Below, piece by piece: positions 1 to 5,431 of a stretch of 5,918 nucleotides of DNA; positions within the stretch are counted from its first letter, which is position 1; every line of letters begins with the position of its first letter. The stretch is from JAEUSF01 sp964484145 (GTDB taxonomy: Bacteria; Patescibacteriota; Doudnabacteria; UBA920): the NCBI GenBank assembly GCA_964484145.1, contig CAZAED010000045.1, positions 1-5,918 of the forward strand. The letters run 5' to 3'. Below the pieces are notes generated by a model. The model made no database searches, was not told the origin of the DNA, and was given only the letters and a program-made list of their open reading frames with translations. Position numbers and translations under genes: made by a program.

Positions 1-39
1 ATTTTAAACATTTTAAGCGTATTTTATACCTAATTATCC

Positions 40-68
40 TTGCGGATAGGGGGTGAGATTGGTAAAAT
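40..68 (+). promoter_or_regulatory. Predicted sigma70-type promoter of the tRNA-Asn gene
   Basis: A -35-like hexamer TTGCGG (40-45) is followed by exactly 17 bp and a -10 hexamer TAAAAT (63-68). The -10 is preceded by TG plus one base (60-62), the extended -10 pattern. Transcription would start near 75, about 14 nt before the mature tRNA 5' end at 89. The same TGnTAAAAT pattern recurs on both strands at 5387-5426, which supports it as the housekeeping promoter form in this genome. A short hairpin (stem TATCC/GGATA, 35-48) overlaps the -35 and is probably incidental. Confidence 0.6.
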
Positions 69-88
69 AAGGCCTTGTTCGTTTACAT

Positions 89-164
89 TCCCCTGTAGCT
101 CAGTCGGTAGAGCGCCTCGCTGTTAACGAGGATGTCCTTGGTTCGAGTCCAAGCGGGGGAGCCA
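89..164 (+). tRNA. tRNA-Asn (anticodon GTT), CCA encoded
   Basis: The cloverleaf folds completely. The acceptor stem is TCCCCTG (89-95) with CGGGGGA (154-160), including one T-G wobble. A D-arm follows, then an anticodon stem CCTCG (115-119) with CGAGG (127-131) around the loop CTGTTAA, giving anticodon GTT at 122-124. The T-arm is CTTGG/CCAAG around TTCGAGT. The discriminator base is G161 and CCA is encoded at 162-164. The gene decodes Asn AAC/AAU codons. It is intact, so an element inserted at its 3' end has regenerated it. Its 3' half doubles, on the opposite strand, as the end of the serine recombinase reading frame. No terminator is visible downstream. Confidence 0.97.
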
Positions 165-1610
165 GAGTTGACTATCGGCATAATTTAAGATTGTGTCGAA
201 CGGTTTTATAGCGTCAAATCGGACTTTTTTACCTTCTACTCTAAGGTTCGATAGTACGAGCTTAACTAACTGCCTTCTTTCTTCCACTTCCGAACTTATA
301 AATAAATCGTACGCTCGATTTGCCAGTTCTAGTAGGTATTTAGCCGTAATATAGTAGTTATCTTCGGCTTCTTGTAACATACCTAGCCGTGTATCAATGT
401 TTGCGATTTGTTCTCGAAACGATTGATAAAACTTGTCATATTCGCTATCAGTAATACGCCCGTCTAAGCGGTCAAGGTAAAGTTTTTCTAGCCTTTTGGC
501 GTACACTTCGTGTTCTTGTGTAAGCTGGCTGTGCTGTTTGTCCCTAAATTCGACTTTATTTTCGTGGGTTGTGCGTAGAGTTTCGACTATTTGTTGCAAA
601 ATATGTTCTGGTACTTGTAGCTTCTTGAATACGTTTCCAATTTGCTCGGTTATGTTATCTTCCCGTAACCAATCGGCGCCGTGTTTGCCGTTGTATTGAG
701 TGCAATGGTAGTAAACGTGCCCTTTGTGCTTTTCGGGCGTTACTGATAAGCCACAATGCCCGCAACGAAGTAGCCCTCGGTAAATATAAGGTTTACCCGC
801 ATATTTGAAGCGCTTTTTATTAAACCCTGCTTTAATTTGTTGGACTTGGTCAAAAAGCTCTTTGGTAATAATCGGCTGATATTTATGAGGATAAGTTTTC
901 TTATTCCAAGTCATAATGCCGTAGTAAAAATGGTCTTTTAGTACCTTATCCAAAAAACCTTTAGACCAATTAAGGTTATATTCTTCTTTTAGCTTTCGGC
1001 GCACTAAATCCATTGAGTAGCTTTGTGTGGCATACCACTCATAAACTTTTTGAACGATACGGGAAGCGTAGTCGTCGACAACAATTTCGGTTTTATCTTT
1101 ATCAATGGGTTCTCGTTTGTAGCCGTATGGCGGTTTTGTAGGATATGTACCGCTTCTAAGCATTTGTTCTTGTGCCCGTTTTACATTGTCGCTTATAGCG
1201 TCGGAATAATACTTAGCAAGACCTAAGCTAATACTGAAATTAAACTTTTCGACTGCGGATAACTGGCTATTTATTACTTGTCCGTCTGAAACAAAATGTA
1301 CTTCGACTTCGTCTTTAAGTGCCTTTTCATAGAGTAGGGAAACCCGCTTGTCGAAGATATTGCGGGATAAGCGGTCTACTTTATCAAAGCAAACGACGAC
1401 TTTTTCTTTTTGCTCGATTACATAGTCGAGGATATTATCAAAGTCGTTACGCTTAGTTTTGTAGGCACTTTCGTCAAAGCTGAATTTCTTAATAATCGTA
1501 AATCCTTTATTCTGGCAATGCTTTTCCATACGGGCAATTTGCGCCGGCAAAGAATTACCCGCTTCTTTTTGTTCTTCTGTGCTAACCCGTGCGATTATGA
1601 TTGCTTTCAT
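123..1610 (-). CDS. Large serine recombinase (site-specific integrase)
   Basis: This 495-aa protein should catalyse integration and excision through a serine nucleophile. The N-terminal resolvase domain (about 1-150) has the ARVSTEEQ motif with catalytic Ser10 and Arg8, and the DRLSR motif (79-83). PPYGY (160-164) marks the start of the recombinase domain (about 160-260). A zinc-ribbon region follows, with Cys283, Cys286 and Cys303; the usual fourth Cys is missing and His310 is the likeliest substitute. A charged coiled coil (about 350-415) then leads to a C-terminal segment ending in PFDTI (470-474). The final 13 residues (483-495) are translated from the antisense of the tRNA-Asn gene, and the TAA stop lies in its anticodon loop, so they are unlikely to be conserved functional sequence. 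The start lies 4 nt after the erm stop, implying co-transcription. No clear Shine-Dalgarno is seen. The length is normal for the family. Confidence 0.95.
   Translation of the reverse strand: MKAIIIARVSTEEQKEAGNSLPAQIARMEKHCQNKGFTIIKKFSFDESAYKTKRNDFDNILDYVIEQKEKVVVCFDKVDRLSRNIFDKRVSLLYEKALKDEVEVHFVSDGQVINSQLSAVEKFNFSISLGLAKYYSDAISDNVKRAQEQMLRSGTYPTKPPYGYKREPIDKDKTEIVVDDYASRIVQKVYEWYATQSYSMDLVRRKLKEEYNLNWSKGFLDKVLKDHFYYGIMTWNKKTYPHKYQPIITKELFDQVQQIKAGFNKKRFKYAGKPYIYRGLLRCGHCGLSVTPEKHKGHVYYHCTQYNGKHGADWLREDNITEQIGNVFKKLQVPEHILQQIVETLRTTHENKVEFRDKQHSQLTQEHEVYAKRLEKLYLDRLDGRITDSEYDKFYQSFREQIANIDTRLGMLQEAEDNYYITAKYLLELANRAYDLFISSEVEERRQLVKLVLSNLRVEGKKVRFDAIKPFDTILNYADSQLWLPRLDSNQGHPR
126..164. other. 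Probable attachment-site region (tRNA-Asn 3' half)
   Basis: The recombinase gene abuts the tRNA 3' end and its last 13 codons are the reverse complement of tRNA bases 126-164. The element therefore most likely crosses over in or next to this stretch, where the tRNA is restored after integration. What is seen is the overlap; that this is the att core is inference. No second copy of the T-arm/acceptor sequence occurs elsewhere in the window, so the partner att site must lie beyond 5918. The exact crossover bases cannot be read from one junction. Confidence 0.5.
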
Positions 1611-1614
1611 AGTT

Positions 1615-2502
1615 CTACTTGGACTTCCAATTTTTATCTAATCTAGTTCTGTTTATCTTATGTAGGTTTTGTTGCTGTTGTTGCAACCTATCAAAAGCAC
1701 CTTTGACAATACTTTTGTGGTCTTGGTCGGTGGTCTTAACAAAATAATCGAAAATGCTTTGCCAATCCTTAAACTCTAATTCGCTAGGTTTGCTGTTAAC
1801 ATTAAATCCTATTTGTTTTGCTAATCTAAGCATTGTTTCCCGACCCAAGACTTTTGATAAGCCCTCAATGACATTAGGCTGAAACTGGTTATATGTGTAG
1901 ACAATAAAATCTTCAAAAAGTTGCTTATAGTCTGCGCTAATTAACGGATTGCTTCTTTTTTCAATCCGCATTAAAACAATATCGACCATTGGTTTAGGGA
2001 AGAAGTCGTTTTTATCAAAGTTATGAACTAATGTCATATCAAACCACGGTTTTAGTAGAGTGGCTAACTGACTGCTTTTACTGTCGTGTGGCTTGCCTAG
2101 GAATTTCAAAGCGGCTTCTTTTTGCAATATGAGGTATGTATCTGCTGGCGGATTTTGTGCTTCGGTTAGCCTTTTTATGACTGCCGACGTTATGTTAAAG
2201 GGGATATTTGAAAATACTTTATAGGGGTAGTTTGGTAAAGGATAATCCAGAAAATTACCAAGTCTTACTTCTACTGATTTATTACCTTCTAGCCTATGTT
2301 CGAGCTTGCCAAATAGGTTACTGTCTATTTCAAAAGCGATAACCTTTCCGCTTGCCTTAATTAGTTCGTCGGTTATGACCCCTTGTCCCGCACCAATGTC
2401 AAAGACGGTATCGTCCTTGGTTATAGTGGACTGGCTTATTAACTTGGCTACCAGCCCTTTATCTTTAAGAAAATTTTGTGAATATGCAATTCGTTTTCTC
2501 AT
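1615..2502 (-). CDS. erm: Erm-family 23S rRNA adenine N6-methyltransferase
   Basis: The protein (295 aa) belongs to the Erm/KsgA family of S-adenosylmethionine-dependent rRNA adenine methyltransferases. Visible motifs are YSQNF (7-11), the SAM-binding DIGAGQG (35-41), the acidic FEID (57-60), the catalytic SNIPFN (98-103) and FFPKP (167-171). Erm proteins methylate A2058 (E. coli numbering) of 23S rRNA and block macrolides, lincosamides and streptogramin B. I prefer Erm to KsgA because of the N-terminal and NIPF context and because the gene sits in a mobile element. The C-terminus is long compared with ErmC (about 244 aa). It has a glutamine run (274-278) followed by a basic tail NRTRLDKNWK (284-293), seen in some Erm subgroups as I recall. 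The ATG shares an ATGA overlap with the upstream helix-turn-helix gene, so translation is probably coupled. No leader peptide or attenuator of the classical erm kind is visible. Confidence 0.9.
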   Translation of the reverse strand: MRKRIAYSQNFLKDKGLVAKLISQSTITKDDTVFDIGAGQGVITDELIKASGKVIAFEIDSNLFGKLEHRLEGNKSVEVRLGNFLDYPLPNYPYKVFSNIPFNITSAVIKRLTEAQNPPADTYLILQKEAALKFLGKPHDSKSSQLATLLKPWFDMTLVHNFDKNDFFPKPMVDIVLMRIEKRSNPLISADYKQLFEDFIVYTYNQFQPNVIEGLSKVLGRETMLRLAKQIGFNVNSKPSELEFKDWQSIFDYFVKTTDQDHKSIVKGAFDRLQQQQQNLHKINRTRLDKNWKSK

Positions 2503-2702
2503 ATAATTTTTTTGCGCCTGCCTTCGTCTAAGAAACTGTTTAAGTCCGCTTCTTTTATGCGGTACTGCTTACCTGCTTTATATGCCTTTAATTTGTCTGC
2601 TTGTATCCAACGATAAACGGTAAGGTAGGCTACCTTTAACATTTTTGAAACGTCGTAAATAGAAAAGTATTTATCTTCTGTCATATTAGTTATATTTATC
2701 AT
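2499..2702 (-). CDS. Excisionase-type helix-turn-helix protein
   Basis: This 67-aa protein consists almost entirely of a MerR/excisionase-like winged helix-turn-helix (HTH_17 type). The segment YFSIYDVSKMLKV (12-24) forms the first helices, LTVYRWIQ (27-34) the recognition helix, and YKAGKQYRIKEADLNSFL (41-58) the wing and last helix. Proteins of this kind act as recombination directionality factors or small transcriptional regulators, and the nearby serine recombinase makes a role in excision plausible. The start is uncertain. The first ATG (2702) lies inside the end of the gpII-like gene with a 17-nt overlap. A second ATG (2684, Met7) begins 1 nt after that gene's TAA and would give 61 aa. 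Neither has a Shine-Dalgarno. The gene ends in an ATGA overlap with erm. Confidence 0.85.
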   Translation of the reverse strand: MINITNMTEDKYFSIYDVSKMLKVAYLTVYRWIQADKLKAYKAGKQYRIKEADLNSFLDEGRRKKII

Positions 2703-3825
2703 TATTTAACATTATACCTTGAAAATCAACGAGTTTAAGTGGCTGAAAACTGTTTAAGTGTTGTCGAACTACATTAAGCGGGCTAATGGTAGGTGGTAGA
2801 TTTATTCTTTTAGCGTCGGATATAAGGCGATACCAAGTTCGTTGGCTGTAACCATTAAACATTGTCCTTAGCTCTCGTGGTGTCATTGTGTCGAATACTT
2901 GTTTCAAGCCGTAGAGCTGTATGGTACGTTTTAAGCCTAGTTTAGGATTTCGAATTATCAAATCCGCAAGTAAGGATTTAGGGCTACTTGGTTTGTAGTC
3001 AAACAACGGTAGCCTTTTGCTTTCCAGCTCGTCGAGGTAATGAAGTAATACTTTTTGCGAAATATCTTGGCTAAACAGGTTTTGGAAGGTAAGGTCTGAA
3101 TTGATACCTAACGTACGGAAAAGTTGACCGATTTTTTGCCGTTTATTTAAGCGAACTTCTATTCGTAGGATTTCCAATCGCTTTCGTGCTTGAAAGCTAT
3201 CAAACAAACTTAATTGTAAAGCACTGTCGTTTTCGATTGCTCGTTTTTCGCTTTTCTTTACCATTTCCAAGTCTTTTATCTTGTCGTAAAAGGCTACTTC
3301 GTAGGAGTTGCTGTGCCATTTGAAGCTGTGTCCGTCGTTTCGATAATCGGTCTGGTTAATATCAAGCGAAAGTTTAATGTTGGCTTCTTTTATCTTACTT
3401 ATCAAGTAATGTGGAGTTGTGCCGTCGGTAAGGGGTATATTTTTGGAATAATGAACGGCAGAAACGGGTGCGGAAAGTAAGAGCTTATGAAATACTCTTA
3501 TACCCATTGTTTTAAGTACTTCTTCTAGCTTATCTATCACAAGAGGAAAACTGTCGTCTGTTAGCTCGTCAAAGTTATTGCCAAATAAGAGCTTGGGAGC
3601 AGAAAATTCTATGGATAAAGTGGCCTCTTGCCTACCTGTTGTATTAAATCTTTTAGTCATAGTTAATCTTGGTTTATAAATACCGTTTATCAGCTCTGTT
3701 TTTGTCGGGTTTTGTACTAATGTAAAATAACCCCGCAAGGCATTTTGCGTTTCTTTTTGAAAATATGTTTTATCGGTAACCCAAAACATATCTTTACTAA
3801 GCAATAGTTTTATTGTGTCCAACAT
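2686..3825 (-). CDS. gpII-like rolling-circle replication initiator
   Basis: This 379-aa protein aligns along its length, by recollection, with gene II protein of filamentous phage f1/M13 (Phage_CRI/gpII-X family). That protein nicks one strand at the origin to start rolling-circle replication. Matching stretches in the same order are SIEFSAPKLLFGNNF (71-85; f1 has VEIKASPAKVLQGHNVF), YEVAFYDKIKDLE (175-187; f1 RTLVAYLKHVEL), LEILRIEVRLNKR (217-229; f1 LLEFASGLVRFEARIKTR) and RTWYRLISDAKRINLP (329-344; f1 NSFWRYVSALVECGIP). f1 gpII is about 410 aa, so the length fits. I do not assign the nicking tyrosine; candidates lie at 175-180. It overlaps the SpoVG-family gene by 29 nt at its start and the helix-turn-helix gene by 17 nt at its end. 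Its likely role is replication of the excised circular element. Confidence 0.8.
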   Translation of the reverse strand: MLDTIKLLLSKDMFWVTDKTYFQKETQNALRGYFTLVQNPTKTELINGIYKPRLTMTKRFNTTGRQEATLSIEFSAPKLLFGNNFDELTDDSFPLVIDKLEEVLKTMGIRVFHKLLLSAPVSAVHYSKNIPLTDGTTPHYLISKIKEANIKLSLDINQTDYRNDGHSFKWHSNSYEVAFYDKIKDLEMVKKSEKRAIENDSALQLSLFDSFQARKRLEILRIEVRLNKRQKIGQLFRTLGINSDLTFQNLFSQDISQKVLLHYLDELESKRLPLFDYKPSSPKSLLADLIIRNPKLGLKRTIQLYGLKQVFDTMTPRELRTMFNGYSQRTWYRLISDAKRINLPPTISPLNVVRQHLNSFQPLKLVDFQGIMLNNDKYN

Positions 3826-4090
3826 ACATTTTCATTACTTCTTCAAACTTAAAAATAATCGCTTGTTCGATTTCTTCTGCTATTGCACGGTTAATTGGGT
3901 AAAAGATATTGAAATTACCGTTTGTAGCTTTTCGAGTAGGGTAGGTTAAACGGTATCCGCCTTGTGGTCGGGTATAAATTCCAATCGACCCTAAATGTAG
4001 ACAGTTATCAAAAACAAAACTGGCAAAGCCCACAAGCCCGTCTTTGGGATTAACTGGTACTATTTGAATTTCACTTATTCGCTTTTGCAT
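3797..4090 (-). CDS. spoVG: SpoVG-family nucleic-acid-binding protein
   Basis: The 97-aa protein matches the compact SpoVG fold. It opens with a strand ISEIQIVPVN (5-14), continues through GFASFVFDN (21-29) and the central IGIYTRPQGGYRLTYPTRK (36-54, equivalent to the IRVI..GLFVAMPSKR stretch of SpoVG), and ends with FYPINRAIAEEIEQAI (63-78, equivalent to the HPIN...I..A region). SpoVG proteins bind DNA and RNA and act as global regulators in Firmicutes; related copies occur on phages and conjugative elements. Nothing here suggests sporulation, so the symbol is a family label. Its position just ahead of the replication initiator, overlapping it by 29 nt, suggests a role in controlling or assisting replication or expression of the element. 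The 55-aa gene overlaps its start by 20 nt. Confidence 0.8.
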   Translation of the reverse strand: MQKRISEIQIVPVNPKDGLVGFASFVFDNCLHLGSIGIYTRPQGGYRLTYPTRKATNGNFNIFYPINRAIAEEIEQAIIFKFEEVMKMYVGHNKTIA

Positions 4091-4238
4091 ACGTTTTCGT
4101 TACGTTTACCCGTCGGTCAATTTGTATAAGTAAGGAAAAGAAGTCAGTTAGCCGTTTTAGTTCATTAGCAGGCATAACCGCACCTTGTTTCAGGGTTTGC
4201 GGTTTGTTTTCTGGCTTGTCGACTTTGCAGTTTTCCAT
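4071..4238 (-). CDS. Small hypothetical protein (55 aa)
   Basis: An ATG at 4238 opens 55 codons ending in TGA at 4071-4073, overlapping the SpoVG-family start by 20 nt. The N-terminal part is hydrophilic (MENCKVDKPENKPQ, 1-14). The centre is predicted helical (ELKRLTDFFSLLIQIDRRVN, 26-45) with an amphipathic Leu/Ile/Phe pattern, and the tail is basic. I do not recognise a family. Support is its exact fit into the overlapping gene chain: without it there would be a 221-nt gap in an otherwise gapless operon. A second Met (residue 22) could be an alternative start. No Shine-Dalgarno precedes either. Confidence 0.6.
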   Translation of the reverse strand: MENCKVDKPENKPQTLKQGAVMPANELKRLTDFFSLLIQIDRRVNVTKTYAKANK

Positions 4239-4283
4239 TAAGCAAAGTCTATGAAACGAGGTGTTAGGTGAAGTTGTATTGCA

Positions 4284-4304
4284 GTTAGCTAACTATTAGC
4301 TAAT
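4284..4304. promoter_or_regulatory. Two adjacent TTAGCTAA palindromes (operator or origin candidate)
   Basis: Two perfect 10-bp palindromes, GTTAGCTAAC (4284-4293) and ATTAGCTAAT (4295-4304), lie one base apart. Their centres are 11 bp apart, about one helical turn, and they share the 8-bp core TTAGCTAA. As single strands they can also pair with each other into a hairpin with an 8-bp stem and the 3-nt loop CTA (4293-4295). They sit between the 347-aa gene and the 55-aa/SpoVG/gpII/erm/recombinase block. They could be an operator for a dimeric repressor or part of a replication origin. No T-tract follows on either strand, so this is not a classical terminator. Confidence 0.6.
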
Positions 4305-4311
4305 GCGGAAA

Positions 4312-5355
4312 CTAGAAGTATTTGGGGTTTATCTGAACGGTTGATTTATTGAAAATTAGCAGGTCGTTTATACCAATCTTTAAGGCTATGTGCTTTTGTA
4401 AACCGTCACAAGCAGGGTAAAACTTGTCTTTGTTTTCCTTGGTTAGTTCGGCGTCTTTGGTGTCCTCAATTTCTTCAATAACTTCGTCCCACGACCACTC
4501 TTTCTTTTTGTTTTTATCGTCTTTAAGTAGCAGTTCAAGGATTTTGGCTCGGAAACTTTCTTTATTTAGTTTTACTTGCTTGCCTTCTACTACCAAAATA
4601 CCCTTTTTGGGTTCATAGCTTAATTTGGCAGGCGTAACGGGTGTTGCTGTCTTATCTATGGCTATTTCTTCTTTCTTTTCGGCTTGTTTATTTCGTTTAA
4701 CATATTCGGCTTGAATAGCCCGATAAAAATCGTCGAATTTGGTTAAGGAAATAAGGGTTACCGTAACTTCTGTATCCCAACGGTGAAAAGCGCTATTGTG
4801 CTTAAACTCTTGAATAATACCTTGTTCTTGTAGATATTTAAGGCTATCCCAACGGGTTTCGCAGTATTTATCCCGCATACCGATTGTATCGGCTGGGAAA
4901 AGGGCGCTAAAACGAATAAGGGACGGTAACAGGTGGATTGTAACGACTGTTTTATGGGTTAGCTGTATTTGCTCGTTTATATCCAAAACTACGTCGTAAA
5001 TCCGAAGCATATTGATATAGTCGATATTTGAAATGCTGGTCTTATGTTTTAACAAGTATCTTTCGTACCAATCGTCAAAAGTGTCTAGTATGTCTATTTG
5101 GAAGTAATTTTTTGTTCCTTCCTGTATTTCTACTGTTTGGGCAAGTTTGCCTTGTGAGGTAGTTTTCTTATCGACTTTAATTATCTTTTCGTCGTCTTGT
5201 AGCTGTAAAAGAATGTCATAGGTCATATCCAAACCCACACGGGATAAACCATTACCTTGCCCGAAATACATTTTTGTAAGGCAGTCTTTGCGGCTAAATT
5301 GTTTGGCTTCTTTAATTGCTTGGACGACTATTTCTAATTTTTCTTCGTACGTCAT
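4312..5355 (-). CDS. Hypothetical protein with likely C-terminal winged-helix domain
   Basis: This 347-aa soluble protein has no signal peptide or membrane segment. The N-terminal part (about 1-215) contains helix-rich stretches that may include a winged-helix fold (5-80) and an FDDFYRAIQAEYVKR helix (207-221). A charged linker (222-248) follows. The C-terminal domain (about 250-347) begins with a KGILVVEGKQVKLNKES pair of strands (251-267), has a WSWDEVIEEIE helix (287-297), and ends in KIGINDLLIFNKSTVQINPKYF (326-347). That layout resembles the transcriptional-regulator winged helix of response regulators. I recall similar C-termini in hypothetical proteins of CPR bacteria but cannot verify this. 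The function is unknown; DNA binding or regulation of the element is a reasonable guess. It is separated from the downstream block by 73 nt with the double palindrome and has its own predicted promoter. Confidence 0.85.
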   Translation of the reverse strand: MTYEEKLEIVVQAIKEAKQFSRKDCLTKMYFGQGNGLSRVGLDMTYDILLQLQDDEKIIKVDKKTTSQGKLAQTVEIQEGTKNYFQIDILDTFDDWYERYLLKHKTSISNIDYINMLRIYDVVLDINEQIQLTHKTVVTIHLLPSLIRFSALFPADTIGMRDKYCETRWDSLKYLQEQGIIQEFKHNSAFHRWDTEVTVTLISLTKFDDFYRAIQAEYVKRNKQAEKKEEIAIDKTATPVTPAKLSYEPKKGILVVEGKQVKLNKESFRAKILELLLKDDKNKKKEWSWDEVIEEIEDTKDAELTKENKDKFYPACDGLQKHIALKIGINDLLIFNKSTVQINPKYF

Positions 5356-5387
5356 AGGTCATTACTTTTTCAAAACTCTACACTTGT

Positions 5388-5396
5388 ATTTTATCA
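5388..5396 (-). promoter_or_regulatory. Predicted extended -10 promoter for the minus-strand operon
   Basis: Read on the minus strand, TGATAAAAT occupies 5396-5388, an extended -10 (TGnTAAAAT). Seven bases on, transcription would begin near 5381, about 26 nt before the ATG at 5355. At 17 bp spacing the -35 position reads AGACGG, a poor match, which the extended -10 could offset. No Shine-Dalgarno is visible in the short leader. This is the only convincing promoter I find for the minus-strand gene block. Confidence 0.5.
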
Positions 5397-5425
5397 TTGT
5401 TTAACACTTACCGTCTTGATAAAAT
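5397..5425 (+). promoter_or_regulatory. Predicted promoter giving a leaderless deformylase mRNA
   Basis: TTGTTT (5397-5402), a 17-bp spacer and TAAAAT (5420-5425) form a good sigma70-type promoter, again with an extended TG at 5417-5418. The predicted start point, about 7 bases after the -10, coincides with the ATG at 5432. The message would thus have no 5' untranslated region and no Shine-Dalgarno. Confidence 0.6.
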
Positions 5426-5431
5426 AGCTTT

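Larger units (their letters stand above)
5387..5426. repeat. 10-bp inverted repeat spanning the divergent promoters
   Basis: TATTTTATCA (5387-5396) is the exact reverse complement of TGATAAAATA (5417-5426), separated by 20 bp. Each arm contains the extended -10 element of one of the two divergent promoters. The symmetry may simply reflect two copies of the same promoter word facing outward, or it may be bound by a regulator that controls both directions. Confidence 0.65.

Noticed and set aside
35..48. Hairpin TATCC-TTGC-GGATA as a terminator
   Set aside because: Only 5 bp with no T-tract on either strand, and it overlaps the -35 of a convincing tRNA promoter.
1665..1690. GTT/TTG-rich short repeat as a microsatellite
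   Set aside because: It encodes the glutamine run of the Erm C-terminal tail in frame and is too short and imperfect to call as a separate repeat.
1615..2502. Housekeeping KsgA (16S dimethyltransferase) in place of Erm
   Set aside because: The motifs are shared, but the N-terminal YSQNF context, the basic C-terminal tail and the location inside a mobile operon favour Erm. The distinction rests on recollection and needs a tree.
2499..2720. Macrolide-sensing leader peptide or attenuator ahead of erm
   Set aside because: The helix-turn-helix gene fills the space directly upstream with an ATGA overlap. I see no short leader frame followed by competing hairpins.
496..4618. Several + strand open frames of 64-78 codons (496-699, 1023-1226, 1410-1646, 2306-2506, 4424-4618)
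   Set aside because: All lie antisense to clearly conserved genes, have low-complexity Ser/Cys/Leu-rich translations, and show no recognisable domain or start context.
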